From: Chlorobiota bacterium
GTDB taxonomy: Bacteria > Bacteroidota > Ignavibacteria > OLB7
NCBI GenBank assembly: GCA_028287785.1
Contig: JAQBOZ010000028.1
Span: forward strand, 372,001 to 436,000
Reading direction: 5' to 3'
Length of the DNA stretch: 64,000 bases
The notes under the pieces: generated by a model
What the model saw: only the letters and a program-made list of their open reading frames with translations
What the model was told of the DNA's origin: nothing
The model's database searches: none
In this document: piece by piece, positions 36,101-42,456 of the stretch
Layout of the letters: each line of letters opens with the position of its first letter
Position numbering within the stretch: the first letter of the stretch is position 1
Translations under genes and position numbers: made by a program

Positions 36101-36991
36101 AGCGGGAGCGTAGAAGCTGCCGCTGGCATCATACGGAGCCTGCAGGAACTGCACGGCGCCACCATGATAACGGGCGAAGTTGCTGTCGAACTGGCAATCG
36201 AGAAGCCAGGTCTTGGAGGAGAAAACGGTCATCGCGCCGCCACCACCGCTGGTGAGACGCTGCAACTGCTGGTTGAGGGCAAATCCGGCGAGTACCTGGG
36301 TCGGGTTGTAGCCGACGGCAACCGAAGGATTGTAGAACGCGGTGCTCTGCACAACCGTGGTGTCCTTGCGGAAGTTCACGAAGTGGCAGTTACGGAAGAT
36401 CGCCGAGTCAGCGCCTGGGAGGATCACGATGTGACCCCACTCCGGCGAGTTCTGGTTGATCGGCCGGCCGCGGAAGATGATCGGCTCGTTGCGAACATCG
36501 CGCAGATACGGCGTGGTGCTGCGGGCAGCGTTCGTTGCGCACTCGTCAAGACGGTTCGCATAATAGAAGAGCACCCGCGGCACGTAGCTGATCCAGTTCA
36601 CGCCGGGAGAAGTGATCTCCGGCTTGCTGTTGAACGAGCTCACGTGAGCCGAGAGGTAGCTGGTATTGCAGTAGCCGCCGACGAAGCCGGAGACCGCTGC
36701 CGTGTTACGATCCCAAACGGCGCTAAGCTCGCCATCGGCGATGATCTTACCACCGATCGAATCGATCAGGCGGCCGTTGGGAAGGAACTCTACTGTCGTT
36801 CCGGGCTCGATCAGGAGCTCGCCCGAGACGACGAAGTAGCCAGACACCTGATATAACGTGTCCTTTGTAAACACTCGGAGTGTACCCTGCGGTAGTCGTC
36901 CGCTGACCTTAACGATAGGCTGCGCAAGCGCGCTCCCACCAATAAGTACGAACGCCACCAACAGGAGTAACGCCTTCAACAAACGTTGCAT
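30146..36991 (-). CDS. Giant T9SS-secreted protein with Pmp-like beta-helix (2,281 residues)
   Basis: A signal peptide (MQRLLKALLLLVAFVLIGGS) follows a very strong Shine-Dalgarno (aggagg, 36996-37001), which fixes the start; the frame is open upstream to 37153. Residues about 150-850 carry many FxxN and GGA(I/V) motifs (FDSNFARYHGGAV, FRNNKSGQGGGIY, FIKNKAEYDGGAIYT, LDSNSAGLSGGAIVI). This is the signature of chlamydial polymorphic outer-membrane proteins and other right-handed beta-helices. Towards the C-terminus are cadherin-like sandwiches (ETITVVVEDEFGLTDVRTYT, RIEIEVKDAAGRVDVLSYDI), the shared YELPPVPPRDVFDARW module and a FlgD-like sorting domain (NVPNPFSRLTEISYY, TYRLTAGSTMLSNKMVLTK). 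It is probably an adhesin or surface-layer-like protein. Confidence 0.9.
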   Translation of the reverse strand: MQRLLKALLLLVAFVLIGGSALAQPIVKVSGRLPQGTLRVFTKDTLYQVSGYFVVSGELLIEPGTTVEFLPNGRLIDSIGGKIIADGELSAVWDRNTAAVSGFVGGYCNTSYLSAHVSSFNSKPEITSPGVNWISYVPRVLFYYANRLDECATNAARSTTPYLRDVRNEPIIFRGRPINQNSPEWGHIVILPGADSAIFRNCHFVNFRKDTTVVQSTAFYNPSVAVGYNPTQVLAGFALNQQLQRLTSGGGGAMTVFSSKTWLLDCQFDSNFARYHGGAVQFLQAPYDASGSFYAPAPGVPIAPTAYPPVDPETYDLYAGSVATPFGSVAALTNTTPSGATVQYRQGYDDGRMAVNKGRVRRLTFRDNRVVVGNILNDVNGYRDDAATAAKPINTGFPGAGQNNATSIAKNEAYGGAVYVSGRRYITVFFGGGSALRNLGLTPDPTDSIVCERNYAVNFQDTTTLFVANPPSSYRTNGARGGAFYIGDSSSMVFERSRFEDNFTATPYITDVNYADRGRWSQGGGIYMSSTSPELTVRDNILFRNNKSGQGGGIYVSAVTAPASDPFLSPNLLGDSVYFIKNKAEYDGGAIYTQRNTRIEARFLTTPDTGAVRLVDRRIKLDSNSAGLSGGAIVIDNRTNTTNSLARIDRVLFSNNIVGDSARIDVIRQIKLFNPLASPIRSGNEFGTFSVPDAFHMPIGTLSTEILGGGAIFSYNGNTNFYRSVEFLSNRTRGGNGGAIAMVTPVRTNRYFLSAGDVAYDFVAGAPVPFSGGPEPVDQREMTRFIRNSADRDSANGTSPVVNFNPNPRAQGGTLLDPNRNFTGLGGAIYINDRQPPGPNPGTPRVDSVITHRVRIEQNRAWSGSAVYSPNFELRILLNKDLVAGNLAYSDVGRSVDTITNYRTSAAADSTAGALFFGDVQGPSPMEFYHTNANSIYDNDGRFLVRLPDAPPGAVGSGQSGVDTLRGNYWGQTEAPVTTILPSGTLQNTFYIQGNGCTLPLKNAAIANQQGPFESPNRVGETRYYNYKPIPVGSVPGLDTLLLEGRVYDIFDKGVDIKAVDYSNPRLAPIEDFSVGIPKRLRTYANGVYQGKVVRRMTRDPFIADIDTTYNKLQREFIGNHPIGYPLFLESNANYIGNRDTVNDDPYALNNTVFFVINVETGEFIRSTSKQIAEGSSIFRSRVEFVADSINRDPLQRRTREGRAQFSINELYRLSPRYYLQQPGAIPAFPTALDSLKAARRRAAEFEDSVAISGRRYGGFIHPTLEVGGNGFSYTNRDAAHPINFADFYAGERYHALPVKTGDRIWVISRTVLWNTQDSLIKVLNDARFTGLEFSIDTIGNSVAAPIINGQRNQLEAKTPTQLRNTRFLTEDVVYPKDSTGLLISKIFEVTADDPNGFYDPRSLFFPDRYTSLRMEWTPLREFANGTTVPERSPALVRLGSWLKADTVFPNQLGAIGKTGAPGYLRFFGTPHNPDVVPGGELLQLSVSNYPPGIRTIDSLKALSNQDRPADSIIARYIFLYPPYYNCQVYDPVNARYLQQDTVDVGGASTSTYRLRIFVQDTPPVFLADVNPCGRQGLAVANLTNKLRFDYDVTTDDENEDNNAVKENWTFPYGRTTYGFVFTNRDFIDAGDTTHSTDDVYDIRPTWLDDSLLRDSGNVADQGAYFAHSGALRVRIDSSQAIRMLRNPAQFNNVYNLDSIFTIVAHDGHMGQNKRDLRVTVNVAPQLQPVPPTPAVLPRAKEDLDYNPQLLDLTRRVTAVDLNYNQRLRYYLVYANDGNNDPRFQTGTQVKDATGALVANTATTAFVPRDGCYFEAGLFNAPKTTPSWLKINPFSGMLYGTPGLNDAPRTNALNGPETITVVVEDEFGLTDVRTYTMEVDSTNHRPHLFGRPALRCVSADSNYTDQIAVFDADLERIKNTETLTFRVINPSSGFTVTPPSQTGGNDTLVLTISGHIPANTPAGKFRIEIEVKDAAGRVDVLSYDITISDPTIFSMPIQVRNSNTDNNAAQTLVFGIGTTGKATTGEELSRPGNLDANYCEYELPPVPPRDVFDARWTIVQTNGILRNIFPETPSPDQGKKVAWKGTFQAGNLVNTSANYPIVATWSKVDAQRCPHDIYFEDQFWDDNQNSGLFRVNMKTGVATAGSGIIVAPDPTDPNKVIVRINLTNVEGFKIIYDQTSGVSADPVVAGGYTLSTNVPNPFSRLTEISYYAPTRGDMRLEVYTLNGELVKTLVTGNVDAGQHTVVWNGTDEQGRSVASGTYTYRLTAGSTMLSNKMVLTK

Positions 36992-36995
36992 ATTT

Positions 36996-37001
36996 CCTCC
37001 T
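36996..37001 (-). promoter_or_regulatory. Strong Shine-Dalgarno site of the giant gene
   Basis: Reads AGGAGG on the minus strand, four bases before the ATG at 36991 (spacer aaat). It decides the start against the longer open frame and indicates high translation. Confidence 0.85.
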
Positions 37002-37197
37002 GCAATGAGAGAATCAATGAGAAAACGATCTATTTCGTTCTGTGAATTTTTTGGTGCCTTTGTCTGAGAACCGTATCGCGACGGTTCGCAAGGAGTCTCA
37101 ATATTCATATGACCTCTAAGCTTTTCTGTAATCTCTCTGCCAGCATACGACAATCGATCTTCCGCCTTTCCTTTTCCATCAACTCGTGGACCCTCTG

Positions 37198-37896
37198 CTA
37201 CAGCTCGACGTTCAACCGGGCGAGCGCAAGGCGCGCCTGCGCGTTGGCGGCGGACTGCGCATACTGCGTGGCAACCGTCCTGTAGTTCTTGACGGCCTCG
37301 TCCTTGTTCTTGGCCATCTCGTAGTTCCGGGCGGCGCTCAGGAGATACTGAGGAGTGTTAAGCTCCAGATGATCGATCGACGCCGCCTTCGCATACTCCT
37401 TGGCCGCCGCATCATAGCTGCCAGCCGATTCCGAGACGGCGGCCAGCCCGGCGTGTCCGGCGGAGCTGAGCAGCTCGTCGCTGGCTCCGGCGGCAACCTC
37501 GTACGGCTCGGACGCCTGCTTGGCCTGTCCGAGCGCCAGATAGCTGTTGCCGAGATAGAGCGCCGCAATCTTTCCGGCCGGGGTCGATTTCCAGTCCGCG
37601 ACCAGATCCTTCAGCCCCCGAATCTTCTCGCCGCTGATCTTCTTCGAGGGATCGCCGTTGACGGCAACGGAGAAATCACCACGATCGTAGTAGGGGCGAA
37701 TCCGGGCCAGCTCAAGCTGGGCACGATCATTCGACTTGCCACTGCTGATGTTGACCAGCACGATTGCGATAATTCCCACAAGGAGAACAATCCCGATAAT
37801 CCCCAGAAGACGCAGATTGCCAAGGAAAAATCCCTGGCCTTCCTTGCTAACCGGAACCGGTGTTCTAGTATCGAGATTCACTTGCCGCTTTGCCAT
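37198..37896 (-). CDS. Membrane-anchored TPR protein (YfgM/TPR_21-like)
   Basis: A 232-residue protein. A short basic cytoplasmic start is followed by one membrane segment (LLGIIGIVLLVGIIAIVLVN, about residues 30-49) and then a periplasmic helical domain of TPR-type repeats (AALYLGNSYLALGQAKQASE, YDAAAKEYAKAASIDHLEL, SAARNYEMAKNKDEAVKNYR). The layout resembles YfgM, which assists envelope protein biogenesis at the Sec translocon. It is upstream of the giant surface protein gene on the same strand (206-bp gap) and downstream of tRNA-Arg. A link to secretion is inference. Confidence 0.8.
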   Translation of the reverse strand: MAKRQVNLDTRTPVPVSKEGQGFFLGNLRLLGIIGIVLLVGIIAIVLVNISSGKSNDRAQLELARIRPYYDRGDFSVAVNGDPSKKISGEKIRGLKDLVADWKSTPAGKIAALYLGNSYLALGQAKQASEPYEVAAGASDELLSSAGHAGLAAVSESAGSYDAAAKEYAKAASIDHLELNTPQYLLSAARNYEMAKNKDEAVKNYRTVATQYAQSAANAQARLALARLNVEL

Positions 37897-37998
37897 TCAG
37901 GTATATATATCGAGGTAATTCTGTTGATTCAAGACTTGTACGGAGAACAGGATCGTGCCCTCGGAAGAGGAGGACAGCAGGTGGAGAGAGAATAGAAG

Positions 37999-38071
37999 TG
38001 CGCCCGGAGGGACTCGAACCCCCAACCCTCAGAACCGGAATCTGATGCTCTATCCATTGAGCCACGGGCGC
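37999..38071 (-). tRNA. tRNA-Arg, anticodon CCG
   Basis: A 73-nt cloverleaf on the minus strand: acceptor GCGCCCG / CGGGCGC with discriminator A, D stem GCTC/GAGC, anticodon stem TCAGA/TCTGA with loop TTCCGGT (anticodon CCG), a five-base variable loop and a T arm GGGGG-TTCGAGT-CCCTC. It reads CGG. The CCA tail is not encoded. A Bacteroidota-type promoter lies about 110 bp upstream. Confidence 0.95.
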
Positions 38072-38180
38072 GGATATGTTAAAGTAACATTTGAAGTGAT
38101 TGCCGGACAACAACTATTATCAAGCCGATTGACCTGAACGAACTCATAGTTCGCTTTCATAGTTATCCAACAACAGACGG

Positions 38181-38211
38181 CAAATATATCTCGCCCCTTC
38201 TGTTCTTGCAA
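38181..38211 (-). promoter_or_regulatory. Bacteroidota-type promoter upstream of tRNA-Arg
   Basis: On the minus strand: TTG (38211-38209), 20-bp spacer, TATATTTG (38188-38181), which matches TTG-N19-21-TAnnTTTG. It points toward the tRNA-Arg gene, whose 5' end is 110 bp downstream. Confidence 0.6.
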
Positions 38212-38418
38212 TCATTCTTCGCGCAAGTTTTTCAACTTTACTCGCCACGATCCTTTCTCTTTCCAAAGAACTGCTCTCACCATCCGGACAGGAGACACCT
38301 CGGGCTGTCACGGAACTTCCGTTGGAGGCTAGGAGCAATCAGGGTGCCACGACAAAATTTCCTTAAATTTGCGGAAAATCAGCATTTTCACTGCGCCTGC
38401 TGTGAGAATCGGCCACAC

Positions 38419-38439
38419 GCCGTGACGTTTCGTCACGGC
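38419..38439. other. Perfect short hairpin (9-bp stem, TTT loop)
   Basis: Arms gccgtgacg / cgtcacggc around ttt. No T-run follows on either strand and no gene ends beside it, so it is not a classical terminator. It could be an RNA element or a protein-binding site. Confidence 0.5.
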
Positions 38440-38478
38440 CACGATTTCCCCCCTTGCATGCTGCTCTCAACCAAACGG

Positions 38479-38510
38479 AAGCCCCCCTTCCATGGTTAGA
38501 AGAGGGGCTT
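38479..38510 (-). terminator. Probable terminator after the DUF3108 gene
   Basis: A 12-bp stem with one mismatch (aagccccccttc / gaagaggggctt), 51 bp past the DUF3108 stop. On the minus strand the tail is ccgtttggtt, only moderately T-rich. Confidence 0.5.
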
Positions 38511-38561
38511 AATTGCAACGGTGTTTTACGGTATCGATTCCCGGAACATATGATCGATTGC

Positions 38562-39419
38562 TCAGTTCTTCTTCGCGGCAATGGGTCCCCGCGTTCCCGA
38601 GTAGCTGGAGAGCTTCCCTTCAATGGAACCGATTGCCACCTTGGTGCTCACTTTCACGGGGATCTTCCGGTCATCGTCCGTCAGATATACGATGATCCGT
38701 CCCTCGCTCTTGAAAAGCCCCCCCTCCACCACAAGCGGCTCCACCACCACGCAGTCGAACGTGCCGGCCGGCACTTCCACCTGCTCGCGTCCCAGCACCC
38801 GGACCCGGAGGTCATAGGCCTGTTTGCCGTAGAAATTCTTCACCGTGAAGCTCTGTCCCTTCTTCAGGCTCCGTACATCCACCGCCCTGGTGTAGTAGAA
38901 TGCGCTAAGGATGTCGTGAACGAACGCGGGAGTCTTGAACGATCCCTCGGTCGTCTTGGCGACATTTGCCCGCTGATCGATGTTGGCGGCAAAGTCGCGA
39001 GAGTAGTTCCCCTCCCGTACCGTCTGCTCGAAACGCCACGGAAAGATGCCGTCCACGTCTATATATGTCTCATATCGGTCGCGCACCTTGAACACCTTGT
39101 CGAAGGCCGATGTGGTGCGGACATCGAATTTGACGTCATAACATGGACGGTCGCTGACAGTGACCGCCTGCGGGCCGATCTGCATCGTGGCCTGCCCGAC
39201 CGTAATGAATTTATATCCAAGATCGAAGGTCAGCTTCTCGCCGAATCCGTATGCCGTGTTCGGCTGATACCGGAGCGCGCCGCCGGCAAAGGCGTTCAAC
39301 GCCGGAGTCGATTCGGGTGACGCCGCCGTTAACCCGACGACCGTGATGGCAGTAACGGCAGCCAGCCCGAGACAGCAGGCAACGCGAAGCGCGTTCGATC
39401 GAATGGCCGGAAGCATCAT
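38562..39419 (-). CDS. DUF3108 domain-containing exported protein
   Basis: A 285-residue envelope protein. A hydrophobic signal segment (VACCLGLAAVTAITVVGLTA) is followed by the DUF3108 pattern: FGEKLTFDLGYKFITVGQAT near the start, VRDRYETYIDVDGIFPWRFE, VPAGTFDCVVVEPLVVEGG and IIVYLTDDDRKIPVKVSTKV. DUF3108 proteins have a beta-rich lipid- or LPS-related fold and no established enzyme activity. It sits downstream of a family-9 glycosyltransferase on the same strand (127-bp gap), so an envelope-assembly role is plausible. Paired ATGs at 39419 and 39416 are equivalent starts. A TAATTTTG element at 39478-39471 may be its -7 box. Confidence 0.85.
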   Translation of the reverse strand: MMLPAIRSNALRVACCLGLAAVTAITVVGLTAASPESTPALNAFAGGALRYQPNTAYGFGEKLTFDLGYKFITVGQATMQIGPQAVTVSDRPCYDVKFDVRTTSAFDKVFKVRDRYETYIDVDGIFPWRFEQTVREGNYSRDFAANIDQRANVAKTTEGSFKTPAFVHDILSAFYYTRAVDVRSLKKGQSFTVKNFYGKQAYDLRVRVLGREQVEVPAGTFDCVVVEPLVVEGGLFKSEGRIIVYLTDDDRKIPVKVSTKVAIGSIEGKLSSYSGTRGPIAAKKN

Positions 39420-39470
39420 GATTGTTCTCACTGTTAACTGATTTCTATTCTTACTACCCGCCGAAGCGTT

Positions 39471-39478
39471 CAAAATTA
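39471..39478 (-). promoter_or_regulatory. Possible -7 element (TAATTTTG) of the DUF3108 gene
   Basis: Matches TAnnTTTG on the minus strand, 52 bp before the start codon. No TTG at the -33 position, so support is weak. Confidence 0.3.
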
Positions 39479-39546
39479 TAGCCCTTTGGTCGCTCTGGGT
39501 AGGAACAGGTTTCATGCCTCCGATAGTTTTCCGGACGCCCGAACCG

Positions 39547-40608
39547 CTACGAGATGTAATCGCCGGTCCCCAGATCCCTCCCAACGAGCATTCCCCGGCA
39601 GGCATCGATCACCCGCGCCGGGGCTATCCGGCTGACGCAGTTCTCGGGTTCATGCCCCCTCCCACAGGTCGTGCAGAGCGGCTCATCGGGATGGGGAACC
39701 AGTGTGGTGCAGTGCTCGCCGAGAGGACGCCATCGGGCCGGCCATACCGGAGGAAGGCCGGGATAGAGCCCCACGACAGGCGTTTCAACCAGCGCGGCCA
39801 GATGTGCCGGCCCGGAAGAGCTTCCAAGAAAACCCGAAGCCCCCCGCAGAAGCTCGCTCAGCCCGTCCAGCGAAAGGCCGGCAACCACAACAGCGCGACC
39901 TTGAGGCTTTATGCCGCTCAGCACTCCGGCGGCAAGGTTTTCCTCACCTGGCCCGGCGGTGACCACTATCGAGAGATCGTTGCGCTCGGAAAGAAGGGCC
40001 GTGGCAACCTCGGCGTATCCCGCGGATGTGTAGGCGGAGGCCGAGCCCCGGCTCCCCGGATGAATCACCATATACTCCCCCACCACGCCGGCCCCGGCAA
40101 GCGACCGTTTCGCCTCGGCATCCCCCTGCGGCGATATCGCCAGCTTCGGCATTCTGACCGGAAGCTCGCCGGCCAGCAACGGGCTTAACAGATTGACGCC
40201 ATACTGTGCTTCGTGCTTGGCCCCCTTTCTCCGATGTTCGTACACCCATCGGGTGAAGAGGCCGGAATAATATCGATAGCCGGTCCCGATACGAACGTCG
40301 ATCCGCGCAATGACCGATTCCAGCGCGAGCTTCGGATCGGGCCTGGCGAAGATGATGGCGTCCGGCTTGTAGATCCGCATCAGGTGGAGCCCTCGGCGCA
40401 TCGTGGTAAGCGTCAGAACCTGGTCTACCTCGGCAATGCGCCGGACGATCGGCGCCGTGTACGGCGTGACGAGAAACGCCACATCCGCCTCCGGCAATCG
40501 CTCCTTCAGGGCGACGGCAATCGGCAGCGTGACGATGACATCGCCAAGCCCATCGGTGCGGGAGATAAGGATTCGCCGAAGCTCTTCTGTTGGTGTAAGC
40601 ACTGGCAT
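39547..40608 (-). CDS. Family-9 glycosyltransferase (ADP-heptose:LPS heptosyltransferase-like)
   Basis: A 353-residue GT-B enzyme. The N-terminal domain has RILISRTDGLGDVIVTLPIA and RRIAEVDQVLTL. The C-terminal domain has YMVIHPGSRGSASAYTSAGY and GFLGSSSGPAHLAALVETPV, the nucleotide-sugar site typical of WaaC/WaaF/WaaQ heptosyltransferases. Length and motifs are normal for the family. The likely reaction is transfer of a heptose or related sugar to the LPS inner core; substrate is not certain. ATG 40608 is preferred (a TATTTTCC box precedes it by 4 nt); the frame also has an ATG at 40644. It lies upstream of the DUF3108 gene and divergent from dapB. Confidence 0.88.
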   Translation of the reverse strand: MPVLTPTEELRRILISRTDGLGDVIVTLPIAVALKERLPEADVAFLVTPYTAPIVRRIAEVDQVLTLTTMRRGLHLMRIYKPDAIIFARPDPKLALESVIARIDVRIGTGYRYYSGLFTRWVYEHRRKGAKHEAQYGVNLLSPLLAGELPVRMPKLAISPQGDAEAKRSLAGAGVVGEYMVIHPGSRGSASAYTSAGYAEVATALLSERNDLSIVVTAGPGEENLAAGVLSGIKPQGRAVVVAGLSLDGLSELLRGASGFLGSSSGPAHLAALVETPVVGLYPGLPPVWPARWRPLGEHCTTLVPHPDEPLCTTCGRGHEPENCVSRIAPARVIDACRGMLVGRDLGTGDYIS

Positions 40609-40711
40609 GCGCGGAAAATAGCGAAGAAGCGGGCGGGAAACCATCGTTTATTAACCCCGGCCGATCTTCCCGGAATATGGTGGAAAGAAGGACCGGCAAC
40701 GAAAGAAGCGC

Positions 40712-40719
40712 TATTTTTG
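40712..40719 (+). promoter_or_regulatory. Possible -7 element (TATTTTTG) just before dapB
   Basis: Matches TAnnTTTG and ends 6 nt before the dapB ATG, so the transcript would be nearly leaderless. No TTG is found at -33. Confidence 0.35.
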
Positions 40720-40725
40720 CTCTCC

Positions 40726-41478
40726 ATGATCAATCAGAAAACCGATATCGCGACAATCCGCGTGGCGCTGGCCGGCTACGGACAGATGGGAAAGGAGATC
40801 GAACGATGCGCTCCCGAACGGAATGCCGTGATCGCGGAACGGTTCGATTCGGCGAGCGGAATCCGGCCGGACTCCGGAAATAATTTCGATGTGGCGATCG
40901 AGTTTACCCGTCCCGATGCCGCCGTCGCCAACATCACGACCCTGATTGCAATGGGAAAGCCGGTCGTGGTGGGAACCACCGGCTGGCTGGACCGGCTCCC
41001 CGAGATCGAACGGCTGGTCCGGGAACGTAACGGGCGGCTTATCCATGCGAGCAACTTCTCGATCGGCGTGAACATCTTCCTGGGCATCGTGGCGGAAGCG
41101 GGGCGGCTGATGAACGATCAGGCGATGTACGACGCGGCGGTTCACGAGATCCATCACGTCCGCAAGGCCGATTCACCCAGCGGCACCGCCCTCTCCATCG
41201 CCTCGGTTCTCCTCCGGGAGCTCGACCGGAAATCCCATATTCTCGCAGAGACATCGCACGGGAGGATCGAGCCGGACGCGCTCCATCTCACCAGCCAGCG
41301 TCTTGGAGCAACTGTCGGCACCCACGCGGTCCTCTTCGATTCGGAGGCGGATACCGTCGAGCTGACGCACCGCGCCAAAAATCGTTCGGGGTTCGCTCTG
41401 GGCGCTCTCCTTGCCGCGCGGTGGATCATCGATCAGCCGTCGGGGGTCTATCGCTTCGAGGATATCTTCCGGGGGTAA
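40726..41478 (+). CDS. dapB: 4-hydroxy-tetrahydrodipicolinate reductase
   Basis: A 250-residue enzyme that reduces 4-hydroxy-tetrahydrodipicolinate to tetrahydrodipicolinate with NAD(P)H in the lysine/diaminopimelate pathway. The nucleotide fold begins VALAGYGQMGKEI; the DapB signature EIHHVRKADSPSGTA at 141-155 carries the catalytic His pair (143/144), Lys147 and the SGT motif. The open frame upstream reaches 40213 through sequence antisense to the glycosyltransferase; ATG 40726 is the family start. dapA follows after 64 bp. Confidence 0.94.
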   Translation: MINQKTDIATIRVALAGYGQMGKEIERCAPERNAVIAERFDSASGIRPDSGNNFDVAIEFTRPDAAVANITTLIAMGKPVVVGTTGWLDRLPEIERLVRERNGRLIHASNFSIGVNIFLGIVAEAGRLMNDQAMYDAAVHEIHHVRKADSPSGTALSIASVLLRELDRKSHILAETSHGRIEPDALHLTSQRLGATVGTHAVLFDSEADTVELTHRAKNRSGFALGALLAARWIIDQPSGVYRFEDIFRG

Positions 41479-41542
41479 TCTCCGGGGCTCCCGGCAGGCC
41501 CGGTAACGGCATCTCTCATCCATTATCTATCCCGATTCCTTC

Positions 41543-42445
41543 ATGAACTCTTTTCAGGGCACCGGCACCGCACTCGCCACTCCGTTCAACGCGGATGGCT
41601 CCGTCGATTTCGCCTCGCTCGGAGCGCTGATCGATCTTCAGCTCCGTGGTGGCGTGGAGGCGCTGATCCCGTGCGGTTCCACCGGCGAGAGCGCCACGAT
41701 GACCCACGATGAAAAACTGGCGGTGATCCGCTTCACCGTGGAGCGCGTGCGCGGGTTCGATGGGGGGAAACCGATGGTGATCGCCGGCACCGGATCGAAC
41801 GTCACCGACGCGACCATCGCGCTCAGCCGCGATGCGCGCGATCTTGGCGTCGACGGCATCCTGCTGGTCTCTCCCTACTACAACAAGCCGTCGCAGCGGG
41901 GGATTATCGCCCATTTCAGCGCCATCGCCCAGGCCCTCCCGGATCTTCCGATCGTCCTCTATAATGTGCCGGCGCGCACCTCCACCAACATGACCGCGGA
42001 GACCACGCTGGAGCTGGCATCGGCGCACCGGAACATCGTCGCCATCAAGGAGGCATCGGCCGATATGGATCAGTGTTCGAAGATCATCCGGGATGCTCCC
42101 GATGGATTTCTCCTCTACAGCGGCGAGGACAGCGTCACGCTTCCGCTGCTCGCCATCGGAGCCCGGGGGGTGATCGCGGTGGTGAGCAACCAGGTTCCGC
42201 AGCGCTTCGGCGATATGGTTCGCCATGCGCTTGCCGGGGACTTCGCGGCGGCGCGCGCCATTCATCTGGAGCTGTTCGATCTGATGCGCCTCAACTTCAT
42301 CGAGTCCAACCCGGTGCCGGTCAAGGAATCGCTGCATATGATGGGGATCTTCGGCTCCGTCAATTACCGGCTCCCGCTTGTCCCCCTCGCTGACGCCAAC
42401 CGGGAGATCCTCCGCGCCGGCCTTCAGCGGCTCGGCCTCTGCTGA
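41543..42445 (+). CDS. dapA: 4-hydroxy-tetrahydrodipicolinate synthase
   Basis: A 300-residue TIM-barrel lyase that condenses pyruvate with aspartate semialdehyde, the step just before DapB. The Schiff-base lysine is K169 (IVAIKEAS), the catalytic tyrosine Y140 (IVLYNVPART), and the threonine T47 is in PCGSTGES; the carboxylate-binding Arg145 is also present. Length and active site are complete. dapB and dapA form an operon for peptidoglycan precursor and lysine synthesis. rsmG starts 11 bp after the stop. Confidence 0.95.
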   Translation: MNSFQGTGTALATPFNADGSVDFASLGALIDLQLRGGVEALIPCGSTGESATMTHDEKLAVIRFTVERVRGFDGGKPMVIAGTGSNVTDATIALSRDARDLGVDGILLVSPYYNKPSQRGIIAHFSAIAQALPDLPIVLYNVPARTSTNMTAETTLELASAHRNIVAIKEASADMDQCSKIIRDAPDGFLLYSGEDSVTLPLLAIGARGVIAVVSNQVPQRFGDMVRHALAGDFAAARAIHLELFDLMRLNFIESNPVPVKESLHMMGIFGSVNYRLPLVPLADANREILRAGLQRLGLC

Positions 42446-42456
42446 TAATTCCCAGT

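Larger units (their letters stand above)
38072..38561. other. Intergenic region between tRNA-Arg and the DUF3108 gene
   Basis: No supported coding gene. A 64-codon minus-strand frame at 38144-38338 overlaps the tRNA promoter and matches nothing. The region contains the promoter at 38181-38211, a strong short hairpin (38419-38439) and a terminator-like hairpin (38479-38510). Confidence 0.6.

Noticed and set aside
30647-36856. 2,069-codon open frame on the plus strand antisense to the giant surface gene
   Set aside because: It is exactly in register with the minus-strand codons and only means that TTA, CTA and TCA are avoided. It has no signal peptide, no domain and no ribosome-binding site, while the minus-strand gene has a strong Shine-Dalgarno, signal peptide and sorting domain.
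38144-38338. 64-codon minus-strand frame upstream of tRNA-Arg
   Set aside because: It overlaps the promoter at 38181-38211, has no recognisable domain and no Shine-Dalgarno.
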